The notes under the pieces are model-generated. The model saw only the letters and a program-made list of their open reading frames with translations, was not told where the DNA came from and did not search any database. A DNA stretch of 64,000 bases from positions 8,105,001-8,169,000 of the forward strand of contig NZ_CP023865.1 in the NCBI RefSeq assembly GCF_003711105.1. The letters run 5' to 3'. This document shows positions 51,886-60,390 of the stretch, piece by piece (the stretch's first letter is position 1; every line of letters begins with the position of its first letter). A program made the position numbers and the translations under genes. This DNA comes from Actinoplanes teichomyceticus ATCC 31121. Its GTDB lineage: Bacteria > Actinomycetota > Actinomycetes > Mycobacteriales > Micromonosporaceae.

Positions 51886-52848
51886 TCAGCGCAGCAGCAG
51901 GATCTTCCCCAGGTGGTCGCTGGACTCCATCAGCCGCTGCGCCTGCGCCGCCTCGGCCAGCGGGAACGTGGTGTGGATGATCGGCTTCACCAGCCCCGCA
52001 GCGACCAGCGGCCACACCTGCTCCCGGACCCCGGCGACGATCCGCGACTTCTCCGGAACCGGGCGGGCCCGCAGCGAGGTGGAGGAGACGGTGCCGCGCT
52101 TGGCCATCAGCGCGCCGAGGTCCAGCTCGGCCCGGGCGCCACCCTGGAAACCGATCACCGAGATCCGTCCGCCCGGGGCGAGCGCCTCGATGTTGCGGGC
52201 CAGGTACTTCGCTCCGATGATGTCGAGCACCACGTCGGCGCCACGGCCGCCGGTGGCGTCGCGCACCGCCCGTACGAAATCCTGCTCCTGATAGTCGATC
52301 GTCACGTCGGCGCCGAGCGCACGCAGCCGCTCGTGTTTCGCCGCCCGCGCGGTGACCAGCACCGTCGCGCCCAGCGCCTTGCCCAGCTGCACCGCGAACG
52401 TGCCGATCCCGCTGCCGCCACCGTGCACCAGGAACGTCTCGCCGGCGCGCAGCCGGTCGTGCGACACCACGTTGGACCACACCGTGCAGGCCACCTCGGG
52501 CAGCGCGGCCGCCTCGACCAGCGACAGCCCGGCCGGCACCGGAAGCAGCTGACCGGCCGGCACCGCGACGCGCTCCGCATAGCCCCCGCCGGCCAGCAGC
52601 GCACAGACCCGCTCGCCGACGTGGTGACCCTCGACACCCGGCCCGAGCGCGCTGATCACCCCCGAGCACTCCAGACCCGGATAGTCCGGCGCGCCCGGCG
52701 GCGGCGGATAGTGTCCCTCGCGTTGCAGCAGGTCAGCGCGGTTCACCGCGGCGGCGGTGACGTCCACGATCACCTCGTTGTCGCCCGGCTCCGGCTCCGG
52801 AACCTCGGTCCACCGCAGCTGCTTGTCCTCGATCACGATCGCGTGCAT
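51886..52848 (-). CDS. NAD(P)H:quinone oxidoreductase, zinc-independent MDR
   Basis: The 320-residue protein belongs to the medium-chain reductase superfamily, close to the PIG3/TP53I3 quinone oxidoreductases: NRADLLQREGHYPPPPG (about 36-52) and the NADPH-binding VHGGGSGIGTFAVQLGK (about 143-159). Zinc ligands are absent. ATG 52848 (MHAIVIED) is the family start. Confidence 0.92.
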   Translation of the reverse strand: MHAIVIEDKQLRWTEVPEPEPGDNEVIVDVTAAAVNRADLLQREGHYPPPPGAPDYPGLECSGVISALGPGVEGHHVGERVCALLAGGGYAERVAVPAGQLLPVPAGLSLVEAAALPEVACTVWSNVVSHDRLRAGETFLVHGGGSGIGTFAVQLGKALGATVLVTARAAKHERLRALGADVTIDYQEQDFVRAVRDATGGRGADVVLDIIGAKYLARNIEALAPGGRISVIGFQGGARAELDLGALMAKRGTVSSTSLRARPVPEKSRIVAGVREQVWPLVAAGLVKPIIHTTFPLAEAAQAQRLMESSDHLGKILLLR

Positions 52849-52924
52849 GGCTTCGACTGTGCCCCATGGGTACGACACCGACACAGCGGGCCGCGAACGT
52901 CTGGCAGACTGGAGCGGCACTACG

Positions 52925-53009
52925 GGAGGGCTCGCCTAGTGGCCGATGGCGCCGGTCTTGAAAACCGGTATGGGGTAACTCATCGTGGGTTCGAATCCCA
53001 CGCCCTCCG
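52925..53009 (+). tRNA. tRNA-Ser (TGA)
   Basis: The 85-base gene has GGAGGGC/GCCCTCC acceptor arms, the anticodon loop CTTGAAA (anticodon TGA), a long variable arm and T-loop TTCGAAT. CCA is not encoded. Confidence 0.95.
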
Positions 53010-53032
53010 CTCGTACCCCCGAACAGCAGAAA

Positions 53033-53065
53033 CGCCCGGCCCCGGCCGAAGCCGGGAGCCGGGCG
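53033..53065. terminator. GC-rich hairpin after tRNA-Ser
   Basis: CGCCCGGC and GCCGGGCG, with inner CCGGC/GCCGG and loop CGAA, form a strong hairpin with one bulge. It lies 24 bases after the tRNA and 18 before the end of the convergent PKD-like gene. Confidence 0.75.
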
Positions 53066-53082
53066 TCAGCGACGCCGGAGCG

Positions 53083-54084
53083 TCAGCGGGTCAGCTTGAC
53101 CTGCTTGCTCTTGCCGTACGACGAGTTGCCCACCTTGTCCACGGCGGCGTACCCGATGATCAGGTAGCCCTTCTTCGGCGTGGCGATCTTCACCGACCAC
53201 TTGCCGCCCTTGACGGTGGCGTAGCGGACCTTGGACTTGCTGACGCTGCCCTTGACCCACTTCTTGCCGTTGAAGTAGTACTGCGTCGACCCGCGGACCT
53301 GGCCGACCACGATCGCCACCTGGCGGGCCCCGGCGCCGCTGTCGGCCGAGGTGCCGCGGATGGTCTTCCAGGAGGTGCCCCGGTTCGACTTCGACGGCGT
53401 CGTGATCTTGATGGTCGGGTTGGTGTAGTCGAGCTTGACGTTCACCGTGCCGACGGTCAGTGGGGCGGACAGGCCCGCGCTGTTGAACAGCTGGACGGTC
53501 ACCTTGTGGGCGCCGCTGTAGGCGAACTTGTGCGCCACCGTGCGGGTGGTGCGGGTCACCAGGCTCTGGGTGCCGTCGTCCCAGCCGATCCGGACCCGGC
53601 TGACGTTCGCCGGGACGCCGGCGAGCGACACGCTGACCGGCAGCGTGCCGGACGGGCCGCGCCAGGTGGTGCGGGTGCTGAGGCGGTAGGTGCCGGCGAC
53701 CTTGGCCACCGTGACCCGGCTGGCGCCGGTGAAGGTGCCGGTCGCGTTGCCGTCGAGGTCGTTGAGCTGGACCGAGACCTGGTACGAACCGGGCGACGCG
53801 TAGTTGTGCTGCCTCGACGCCTCGGTGGCGGACAGGTAGCTGCTGCTGCCGTCGCCCCAGTTGACGAGCTGGCCGAGCAGCCGGTCGTCCTCGTTGCCGG
53901 TCAGCGAGACCCGCTTGATCGTCACCGCCTGTCCGGCGTAGACGTTGGTGAAGTTGAGCTGGTAAGCGCCCTGCGCCGGAGCGTCGGCGGCCTGCGCCGG
54001 CTGCGCCAGCAGGCCGGCCGACAGGACGGCGCCGAGGCCGGCGGCGAGCAGGGTGGACAGCCTGCGAGGCTGGGTGAGAGGCAT
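53083..54084 (-). CDS. Secreted PKD-like protein A
   Basis: The 333-residue protein has a signal peptide ending in AQPAQAA (about residue 33), two PKD-like domains (VNWGDGSSSYLSA and RIGWDDGTQSL mark each) and a C-terminal basic domain with WKTIRGTSADSGAG and YYFNGKKWVKG. The latter resembles the Ig-like tail of secreted actinomycete proteins. It is 50% or more alike to the next protein by eye. Possible cell-surface adhesin. Confidence 0.82.
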   Translation of the reverse strand: MPLTQPRRLSTLLAAGLGAVLSAGLLAQPAQAADAPAQGAYQLNFTNVYAGQAVTIKRVSLTGNEDDRLLGQLVNWGDGSSSYLSATEASRQHNYASPGSYQVSVQLNDLDGNATGTFTGASRVTVAKVAGTYRLSTRTTWRGPSGTLPVSVSLAGVPANVSRVRIGWDDGTQSLVTRTTRTVAHKFAYSGAHKVTVQLFNSAGLSAPLTVGTVNVKLDYTNPTIKITTPSKSNRGTSWKTIRGTSADSGAGARQVAIVVGQVRGSTQYYFNGKKWVKGSVSKSKVRYATVKGGKWSVKIATPKKGYLIIGYAAVDKVGNSSYGKSKQVKLTR

Positions 54085-54193
54085 GGGTCCCCCGGAAGGC
54101 GGGCCGGGCGAGTGGTCAGCCCGACGCGGAAGTCGATCAATCTGGCGATCAACTTACTCATCGCGCGCAAGCCCGCCAACCGGAATTAGGACC

Positions 54194-55198
54194 TCAACTG
54201 GTGAGCTTCACAACCTTGCCGTCCGGGGCGTAGATGTTGCCGACCCGGTCACCAGCGGCGGTCCAGACGATCAGGTACCCCTTGGTCGGCGCAACGGCGG
54301 GCTTGAATGACCATTTGCCGTTGGATCCCGACCGTACGGCGAAGGCCTTGGCGTTACGGGCGTCGCCCTTCACCCACTTCTTGCCGTCGTAGTAGTACTC
54401 CGTGGTGCCGCGCACCTGGGCCAGTCCGATGACCGCGAGGTCCAGGCCGGACGCCTTGTCACCGGCGGTGCCGCGGATGGTGCGCCAGGACGACGCCCGG
54501 GACGGCTTCGACGGCGTGGTGATCGTGACGTACGGCTGCGCGGTGTCGGACCGGACCACCACACTGCCCACCGCGAGCGGCGACGAGTCACCGTTCTCGT
54601 CGGCCAGGGTGACCGTCACCTTGCGCGTGCCGGCCGCCTGGTAGGTGTGCACCACCCGCGTGGTGGTCCGGGCCACCTCGCTGACCGTGCCGTCGCCCCA
54701 GCCGATCTTCACGGTGTCGGCGGCCGCCGGGACGCCGCTCAGCGACAACGCGGTGGGCTGGGTGCCGTCCGGTCCGCGCCACACGGCCGGCACCAGCACC
54801 CGGTACGTGCCGGAGACCTTCGCCACCGTCACGGTGTCGCTGCCGGGGAACGTGCCGGCGCTGTCGCCGTCCAGGTCGGTGATGGCGACCCGGACGCGGT
54901 AGGCGCCCGGGGTCGCGTACCGGTGGTCGAGGGCGGTGCCGTCACCCATCGGGTCGACGGTGCCGTCACCCCAGTCGACCTGCCGGTTCTGCACCGAGCC
55001 GTCCTCGTTGCCGGTGAGCGAGAGCTGGGTGAGGGTGACCCGCTGCCCGGCGAGGACGCTGGTCGCGGCGAGCTGGTAGGCGCCCTGTGCCGGGTCGCCG
55101 GCGGCTTGCGCCGGCTGCGCCGCCAGGCCGGCGGCGAGCAGGCCGGTCAACCCGGCGGCGACCACGGCGGCGGGGCGGCGGGATCGGATGGCGAGCAT
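54194..55198 (-). CDS. Secreted PKD-like protein B, tandem paralog
   Basis: The 334-residue protein has a signal peptide ending AQPAQAA, then PKD-like domains (QVDWGDGTVDPMGDG, KIGWGDGTVSEV) and the same C-terminal domain (WRTIRGTAGDKASG, EYYYDGKKWVKGDA). Lying 109 bases upstream of protein A in the same direction, it is a duplicate of it. Confidence 0.82.
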   Translation of the reverse strand: MLAIRSRRPAAVVAAGLTGLLAAGLAAQPAQAAGDPAQGAYQLAATSVLAGQRVTLTQLSLTGNEDGSVQNRQVDWGDGTVDPMGDGTALDHRYATPGAYRVRVAITDLDGDSAGTFPGSDTVTVAKVSGTYRVLVPAVWRGPDGTQPTALSLSGVPAAADTVKIGWGDGTVSEVARTTTRVVHTYQAAGTRKVTVTLADENGDSSPLAVGSVVVRSDTAQPYVTITTPSKPSRASSWRTIRGTAGDKASGLDLAVIGLAQVRGTTEYYYDGKKWVKGDARNAKAFAVRSGSNGKWSFKPAVAPTKGYLIVWTAAGDRVGNIYAPDGKVVKLTS

Positions 55199-55246
55199 GG
55201 ATCTCCCTGACGGGTACGACAGTGGGGGGTCGCCGTCAGAGATCGG

Positions 55247-55690
55247 TCAGTCACGCGGCGGGTTGAGGATCATCTGCGGGCCGGTGCCGCGGGTCGCCAG
55301 CCGGTCCCGCGGGTTGATCAGATGGCACCGCTGCAGCGACAGGCACCCGCACCCGATGCAGCCGGTCAGCTGGTCACGCAGACGCTCCATCATCGCGATC
55401 CGCTCGTTGAGCCGGTGCCGCCAGCGGCTGGAGAGCCGGGCCCAGTCGGCCCTGGTCGGTGTCCGGTTCTCCGGCAGCTCGGCGAGCGCCTCGCGGATCT
55501 CGTCGAGCGACACCCCGACCTGCTGGGCGATCTTGATGAAGGCGATCCGGCGCAGATCGGCCCGTTCGTAACGCCGCTGGTTGCCGCCGGTGCGGGCGGC
55601 GTGCAGCAGGCCCTCCCGCTCGTAGTAGCGCAGCGCCGAGGCGGCCACCCCGCTGCGGGCCGCCATCTCCCCGATGGTGAGGGTCTCCAT
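55247..55690 (-). CDS. soxR: Redox-sensitive activator SoxR
   Basis: The 147-residue MerR-type regulator has an N-terminal HTH (ASALRYYEREGLL) and the C-terminal [2Fe-2S] motif C111-x2-C114-x-C116-x5-C122. In actinomycetes SoxR responds to redox-active metabolites rather than general superoxide stress. It diverges from the transketolase genes, with a palindrome between them. Confidence 0.93.
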   Translation of the reverse strand: METLTIGEMAARSGVAASALRYYEREGLLHAARTGGNQRRYERADLRRIAFIKIAQQVGVSLDEIREALAELPENRTPTRADWARLSSRWRHRLNERIAMMERLRDQLTGCIGCGCLSLQRCHLINPRDRLATRGTGPQMILNPPRD

Positions 55691-55703
55691 CCGTGCCCCC
55701 TTG

Positions 55704-55723
55704 AGTTGAAGTTCACTTCAACT
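55704..55723. promoter_or_regulatory. SoxR-type operator
   Basis: AGTTGAAGT and ACTTCAACT form a perfect 9-2-9 palindrome between soxR and the divergent transketolase genes. TTGAGT overlaps one end as a -35. The spacer between -35 and the following T-rich element is near 19-20 bases, as in SoxR-activated promoters. Confidence 0.75.
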
Positions 55724-55738
55724 TGCAGTCTATCCGAC

Positions 55739-56392
55739 ATGACGGTGACCACGCTGCGCCGATTGACCGGCGACGAGAAACACGCACCGAGCGCGCACTC
55801 CACCCTGGACGTTCTCCGGGTGCTCTACGAACGGGTGCTCCGGATCAGCCCATCGACGGTCGACGCGCCGGACCGGGACCGTTTCCTGCTCTCCAAGGGG
55901 CACGGGCCGGCCGCGTACTACGCGGTGCTGGCCGACCGCGGATTCATCCCGGATGACTGGCTGGACCGGATGGGCCAGTGGCACAGCCCGCTCGGCACCC
56001 ACCCGGACCGGGTGCTGATCCCGGGCGTCGAGGTGGGCACCGGGTCGCTCGGGCACGGGCTGGGGCTCGCGGTCGGGGTGGCGCTCGGCCTGCGCGCCCA
56101 GGGCTTCGCCCGGACCCGGACCTTCGTGCTGCTCGGCGACGCGGAACTGGACGAGGGGTCGAACCACGAGGCGATCGCGTACGCCGCGGCGATCCGGCTG
56201 CCGCTGACCGCGATCGTGATCGACAACCGGTCGGCCACCCACGGCTGGCCGGGCGGGATCCCGGCGCGCTTCCCGAACTGGTCGGTCGCGCTGGTCGACG
56301 GGCACGACCACGACGAGATCGAGCGGGGCCTGCTGGCCCGCGGCGACCGGCCGCACCTGGTCGTCGCCACCGTCGAACCGAAGGGAGCCTGA
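55739..56392 (+). CDS. Transketolase, N-terminal (TPP) subunit
   Basis: The 217-residue split transketolase half has the thiamine diphosphate regions SKGHGPAAYYAVLADRG and GDAELDEGSNHEAIAYAA, and a substrate-binding GTGSLGHGL. It would need the C-terminal half at 56395. The ATG at 55739 lies 16 bases from the SoxR operator, so its leader is short. Split pairs occur in sugar or natural-product pathways. Confidence 0.87.
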   Translation: MTVTTLRRLTGDEKHAPSAHSTLDVLRVLYERVLRISPSTVDAPDRDRFLLSKGHGPAAYYAVLADRGFIPDDWLDRMGQWHSPLGTHPDRVLIPGVEVGTGSLGHGLGLAVGVALGLRAQGFARTRTFVLLGDAELDEGSNHEAIAYAAAIRLPLTAIVIDNRSATHGWPGGIPARFPNWSVALVDGHDHDEIERGLLARGDRPHLVVATVEPKGA

Positions 56393-56394
56393 TC

Positions 56395-57297
56395 ATGCGG
56401 GACACGTTCGTCGCCACCACCACCGCGCTGCTCGACGAGGACCCGCGGACCGCGCTGGTGCTCGCCGACATCTCGGCCGACGCGTTCGCCCCGGCGCTGC
56501 GCCGGCATCCGGACCGGGCGCTCAACGTCGGCATCCGGGAGCAGCTGATGGTCGGCGTCGGCGGTGGGCTCGCGCTCACCGGGATGCGGCCCTACCTGCA
56601 CTCGTACGCCCCGTTCCTGATCGACCGGGCCTACGAGCAGATCAAGCTGGACCTGGGTCACCAGGACGCCGGCGCGGTGCTGGTCAGCATCGGCGCCTCG
56701 TACGACGCGGCGGCCGCCGGCTACACCCACCAGTCCCCCGGCGACGTCGCCCTGCTGGACACCCTGGACGGCTGGACCGTGCAGGTCCCCGGGCACCGCG
56801 ACGAGGTGCCGGCGATGCTGCGCGAGGCGGCCCGGCACGACGATCGGGTGTACATCCGGCTCTCCGCACAGGAGAACGACCGGGCGCACCCGGACGGCGG
56901 GCGGCTGCGGGTGCTGCGGCGCGGCGGGCCGCTGGTGCTGGCGGTCGGACCGATGCTCGATGCGGTGCTGGCCGCGACCCGCGGCATGGACGTCACCGTG
57001 GCGTACACCAACACGCCGCGGCCGCTGGACGTCGAAGGGCTGCGGCTGCTCACCGAGGCCGAGGTGATCGTGGTCGAGCCGTACCTGGCCGGCACGTCGG
57101 CGCGACTGGTCGGCGAGGCGCTCAGCGGCGTGCCGCACCGCGCGCTGCACCTGGGCGTCGCCCGCACCGAGATCCGCGACTACGGCACCTGGCACGACCA
57201 CGCCCGGGCGCACGGCGTGGACGCGGCGGGCCTGCGCCGGTCGATCGCGGACTTCCTAGGCGAGGGTGGCCCGCTCGCCCAGGAACACCTCGCGTAG
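56395..57297 (+). CDS. Transketolase, C-terminal (pyrimidine-binding) subunit
   Basis: The 300-residue partner has NVGIREQLMVGVGGGLALTG, the catalytic Glu motif region that binds the TPP pyrimidine, and the C-terminal transketolase domain. It starts 2 bases after the N-terminal half. Its end overlaps the convergent gene by 42 bases. Confidence 0.88.
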   Translation: MRDTFVATTTALLDEDPRTALVLADISADAFAPALRRHPDRALNVGIREQLMVGVGGGLALTGMRPYLHSYAPFLIDRAYEQIKLDLGHQDAGAVLVSIGASYDAAAAGYTHQSPGDVALLDTLDGWTVQVPGHRDEVPAMLREAARHDDRVYIRLSAQENDRAHPDGGRLRVLRRGGPLVLAVGPMLDAVLAATRGMDVTVAYTNTPRPLDVEGLRLLTEAEVIVVEPYLAGTSARLVGEALSGVPHRALHLGVARTEIRDYGTWHDHARAHGVDAAGLRRSIADFLGEGGPLAQEHLA

Positions 57298-57687
57298 CAC
57301 CGACTCGAACCGCCACACCGACTCGGTGTCCGAGAACCGCATCCGGAAGCGCTCGCGTACGCCGTCCACCGCGGTCGCGGCCATCTCCAGCGCCGGCCGG
57401 GTCAGATCGGGCCGCCAGGTGACGTTGCTCAGGTGCCGCAGGTTCACGTTCAGGTGCAGCCGGAGCCGGTGCAGCACCGGCGTCTCCCGGATCACCACGA
57501 GACGGCGGCGGGTCAGCAGCAGCAGGTAGTCGCCGGCGAGCGGAGCCTCCGGCCGCTGACAGCGGGTCACCAGGACGGCGTCGTCGTCGGCGTCGACGCA
57601 ACGCTCCACGATCGGGAGATGCCGGCTGGGGATGACCGCGCCGGCATCGATGACGGCGGGGAGGAACGTACGCGAGATCACGTCCAT
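57256..57687 (-). CDS. Hypothetical 143-residue protein
   Basis: A compact soluble protein with no family I recognise. It has alternating strands (LLLLTRRRLVVIRET), as in PH-like or SRPBCC-type folds, and a late helix. It overlaps the transketolase 3' end tail to tail. Codon bias looks real. Confidence 0.65.
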   Translation of the reverse strand: MDVISRTFLPAVIDAGAVIPSRHLPIVERCVDADDDAVLVTRCQRPEAPLAGDYLLLLTRRRLVVIRETPVLHRLRLHLNVNLRHLSNVTWRPDLTRPALEMAATAVDGVRERFRMRFSDTESVWRFESVLREVFLGERATLA

Positions 57688-57775
57688 GCGCTGTTCAACG
57701 GGCTGTCAGCCGCGAAGGCAGCGGCTTGAGCTGCTGAATAAGGAATTACAGCGGCCGGGCTGCCATAGTGTTCCC

Positions 57776-58177
57776 ATGCAGTGGCGCGTCAAGCCGGTCC
57801 TGCCGGTCACCAAGCTGATCGCCGCCGTCGCCGTGGCCGCGCTGGCCGCCGTGTTCGCCGGCGCCGACCCGGTCCGCTGGGCGCTCGCCGGGGTCACCGG
57901 CTGCGGTCTGGTGGTGTGGGCGCTGCGCGATGTGCTGGTGCCGGTCCGCCTGACGGCGGACGCGGACGGCGTCACGGTGGTCACCGGCTTCGCCCGCCGG
58001 CGGCACCTGCGCTGGTCCGAGGTCGAACGCCTGCGCGTGGACCGGACCGCCCGGCGCGGCCTGCGCAGCGAACTGCTGGAGATCGACGCCGGTGACGCCA
58101 TCTACCTGTTCAGCGCGCACGAGCTGGGCGCCGCACCGGAGGACGTCCGCACAGCTCTCGCCAGCCTGCGCGCCTGA
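57776..58177 (+). CDS. Small membrane protein with PH-like domain
   Basis: The 133-residue protein has two N-terminal membrane helices (about 12-30 and 34-50) followed by a bacterial PH-like domain ([13 protein letters not shown]), as in the PH_6 group. Function unknown. Confidence 0.8.
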   Translation: MQWRVKPVLPVTKLIAAVAVAALAAVFAGADPVRWALAGVTGCGLVVWALRDVLVPVRLTADADGVTVVTGFARRRHLRWSEVERLRVDRTARRGLRSELLEIDAGDAIYLFSAHELGAAPEDVRTALASLRA

Positions 58178-58224
58178 CCGAGATCCGCGGCCCCCACCGC
58201 CCGCCCAACACCGCTGAACCCGAG

Positions 58225-58317
58225 ATGGTCGACCCGAAACACCTCGGCCACCTGGTCGCCGCGGTCCGCAAGGTGGGCGGTGTGTTCGGCGCGTACCGGG
58301 TCACGTCCGGCGCCTGA
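58225..58317 (+). pseudogene. C-terminal scrap of a Rel/SpoT ACT domain
   Basis: The short frame reads [20 protein letters not shown] and ends AYRVTSGA, matching the last 30 residues of actinobacterial (p)ppGpp synthetase/hydrolase Rel. No other part of that enzyme is nearby. It is a duplicated or moved fragment. Confidence 0.6.
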
Positions 58318-58344
58318 TCCCTCGTTCCTTCCGCACAGACGAGA

Positions 58345-58380
58345 TCGGCGGACCTACCGCAGGTGCGGTGGGTCCGCCGA
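58345..58380. terminator. Bidirectional hairpin terminator
   Basis: TCGGCGGACCTACCGC and GCGGTGGGTCCGCCGA pair over 16 bp with one mismatch around loop AGGT. It separates the convergent PH-like and crystallin-like genes. Confidence 0.8.
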
Positions 58381-58398
58381 CCGAGCGGGATCAGCCGA

Positions 58399-58731
58399 TC
58401 AGTAGATGGTGATCCTGGTGACCGTCTTGGTGGGCGAGAAGGGCGGCCACTGGACGTTGGGGGTGAGGGTGAGGGCGTTGCCGTCGCTGAAGGAGAACTT
58501 GACGGTGTTGTTGCCCGACCGGAAGACCTTCGCGTCGTTGATGGTGACGCTCATGACGCCCGCGTTGGCGAAGCAGTGGTGGTAGTTGAGACTCGTGGTC
58601 ACCTGGACGAAGTCCGAGCGAGGACACGGCGTCGCGCGGTTGATGGCGAGTGCGGCGGTGGCCGGCACAGCCATCGTGGCGACGCCGCCCACAGCGGCGG
58701 CGAGAACGATGCGCTTCAATCCCGGTAGCAT
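58399..58731 (-). CDS. Small secreted beta/gamma-crystallin-like protein
   Basis: The 110-residue precursor has a signal peptide (about 1-28) and a mature domain with one Cys pair (C36 and C53) and CFANAG, GNNTVKFSF strands seen in secreted beta/gamma-crystallin-like proteins and metalloprotease inhibitors of actinomycetes. Function is a guess. Confidence 0.65.
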   Translation of the reverse strand: MLPGLKRIVLAAAVGGVATMAVPATAALAINRATPCPRSDFVQVTTSLNYHHCFANAGVMSVTINDAKVFRSGNNTVKFSFSDGNALTLTPNVQWPPFSPTKTVTRITIY

Positions 58732-58971
58732 ATAAAAGCCCTTTCACCAGGTCGAACCGACGGGGGCGGCGCACTTCTTGCGCTCGTCACCCCCATCGAT
58801 GCCGACGCTATCAAGAAGATCGACTCAGCGGATCTTCCACTGTGGACGGCTGCCCCGCCGTTCCGGCCGGATCGCCGGTGTTCAGGTGCGGAAATGTGGC
58901 GCAGACCACGTCGATGTGACATGGGTAATTGACAGGTACCTCTGCGTCAACTAAATGGCCCGCCGGGAACA

Positions 58972-59003
58972 CGAAGAGCCCGAGGGGATCCCCGGGCTCT
59001 TCG
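58972..59003. terminator. Strong hairpin with nested GGGGATCCCC
   Basis: CGAAGAGCCCG and its exact complement flank a 10-base loop that itself contains most of a palindrome around GGGATCCC. A terminator is likely; it has no adjacent gene end closer than 240 bases. Confidence 0.6.
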
Positions 59004-59187
59004 GCGCGCCGGTGGGCGCCGGCGACGGAGGTGCGCCAGGCAGCCGTCATCGTGAGCGTCGTGATGTCGACCTCCCGCTGGGGGCGCGGACCGGCACAGG
59101 TCGCACACCGGGCGACACAGCACCGCCGGAGCGGAGGCCGCCAGCGGCACGCGCAACGGGGCGCCACAGCACCGCCCGAGCGGCGGC

Positions 59188-59364
59188 GACACAGGGGTGT
59201 CGGTGGCAGCGCGGGTGACATGGCGCTACGGGGCACGACGCGACACAGGGGTGTCGGCGGCAGCGCGGGTGACATGGCGCTACGGGGCACGACGCGACAC
59301 AGGAGTGTCGGCGGCAGCGCGCGTGACATGGCGCTACGGGGCACGACGCGACACAGGAGTGTCA
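59188..59364. repeat. Tandem repeat, 54-bp unit, three full copies and a partial
   Basis: GACACAGG starts at 59188, 59242, 59296 and 59350, a period of 54. Every unit begins with a GACAC-N4-GTGTC palindrome. A multiple of three gives an 18-residue repeat in several frames, but none has gene-like composition or a credible start. Confidence 0.85.
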
Positions 59365-59455
59365 GACCCGGCGGCACGGGTCCTCGCGCACGGGTGACAC
59401 CGGCCCGCCGTTGGAGACACCGGGCGCGCCGGCTGTCGCCGTCCGCAGCGGACCG

Positions 59456-60367
59456 TCAGGTCAGAAGCTGCACGGTACGGGCGACCGCCGCCGCGATCAG
59501 CACCGCGAACAGCAGGGCGCATCCGGCGATCTGCTTGGCGGTGCGGTGCGGCAGTTTCGCGTACGCCAGGACGAACGCCGCCGCGGCGCCGGCCGCGAGC
59601 CCGCCGAGGTGCCCCTCGATCGAGATGCCCGGCACGCCGAACGTGAAGATCAGGTTGGTGACCAGCAGGGGGACCAGCGTGCTGGTGTCCAGCGACAACC
59701 GCCGGTTCACGATGATCATTGCGATGACCAGGCCGAACGTGGCGGTCGAGGCGCCCGCCGCGGCCTGGGCGGGCGGCTGCAACGCGTACGCCGCGACGTT
59801 GCCGCCGAGGCCGGAGAGCAGGTAGAGCGCGACGAAGCGGGCCGGCCCCAACCGGCTTTCCAGGTACGTCCCGAGCTGCAGCAGCAGTGACATGTTGAGC
59901 AGCAGGTGCACCAGGCCGTAGTGCAGGAACATCGCGGTGACCAGGCGGTACCACTCACCCTCGGCGATGCCGTGCACGGTCCCGTCGGTGTAGAGCACGC
60001 GGCCGATCACCTCGCCCGCGTCGGTGACCGGGGTGCTCGCGCCCAGCACGTTGAAGATGCCGCCGGCGCCGGCCAGCGCACGGGGGCCGCCGAGGACCGC
60101 GGAGAGCGCCATGACCGCGATGTTCAGCCCGATGATGGTCTTGACGGCGTACCCGGCACGGCCAGCGGCGACGCTCCCGCCGAACGCGGTGAGCGCCTGC
60201 CGCTGGCTACGCCGTCCGTCCTTGACGCAGTCCGGGCACTGGAAGCCGACCGCCGCGTCGTTCATGCACGACGTGCAGATCGACCGGTCGCACCGGCTGC
60301 ATCGGAGCAAGGTCTCCCGGGACGGGTGTCGATAGCACACCGGCGCGGTGGAGGGAGCCTCGCTCAT
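59456..60367 (-). CDS. Rhomboid-family serine protease with B-box zinc finger
   Basis: The 303-residue protein has an N-terminal B-box-like zinc finger (CYRHPSRETLLRCSRCDRSIC, about 11-31 in pieces, and CPDC) and six or seven membrane helices. The active site has Ser in AGASTATFG (about 206) and His in GHLGG (about 260). The usual GxSG has Thr for Gly after Ser. Rhomboids cut membrane proteins. Confidence 0.9.
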   Translation of the reverse strand: MSEAPSTAPVCYRHPSRETLLRCSRCDRSICTSCMNDAAVGFQCPDCVKDGRRSQRQALTAFGGSVAAGRAGYAVKTIIGLNIAVMALSAVLGGPRALAGAGGIFNVLGASTPVTDAGEVIGRVLYTDGTVHGIAEGEWYRLVTAMFLHYGLVHLLLNMSLLLQLGTYLESRLGPARFVALYLLSGLGGNVAAYALQPPAQAAAGASTATFGLVIAMIIVNRRLSLDTSTLVPLLVTNLIFTFGVPGISIEGHLGGLAAGAAAAFVLAYAKLPHRTAKQIAGCALLFAVLIAAAVARTVQLLT

Positions 60368-60390
60368 GGCACCAAAGGTACCGTGAGCGC

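Larger units (their letters stand above)
58732..59455. other. Gene-free region with hairpin and 54-bp repeats
   Basis: I support no gene in these 724 bases. Reading frames exist on both strands but are repeats. A hairpin lies at 58972-59003 and the array at 59188-59364. Confidence 0.5.

Noticed and set aside
58811..59377. A minus-strand repeat protein (188 codons)
   Set aside because: The frame is only the 54-bp tandem repeat and flanks, with no good ribosome site.
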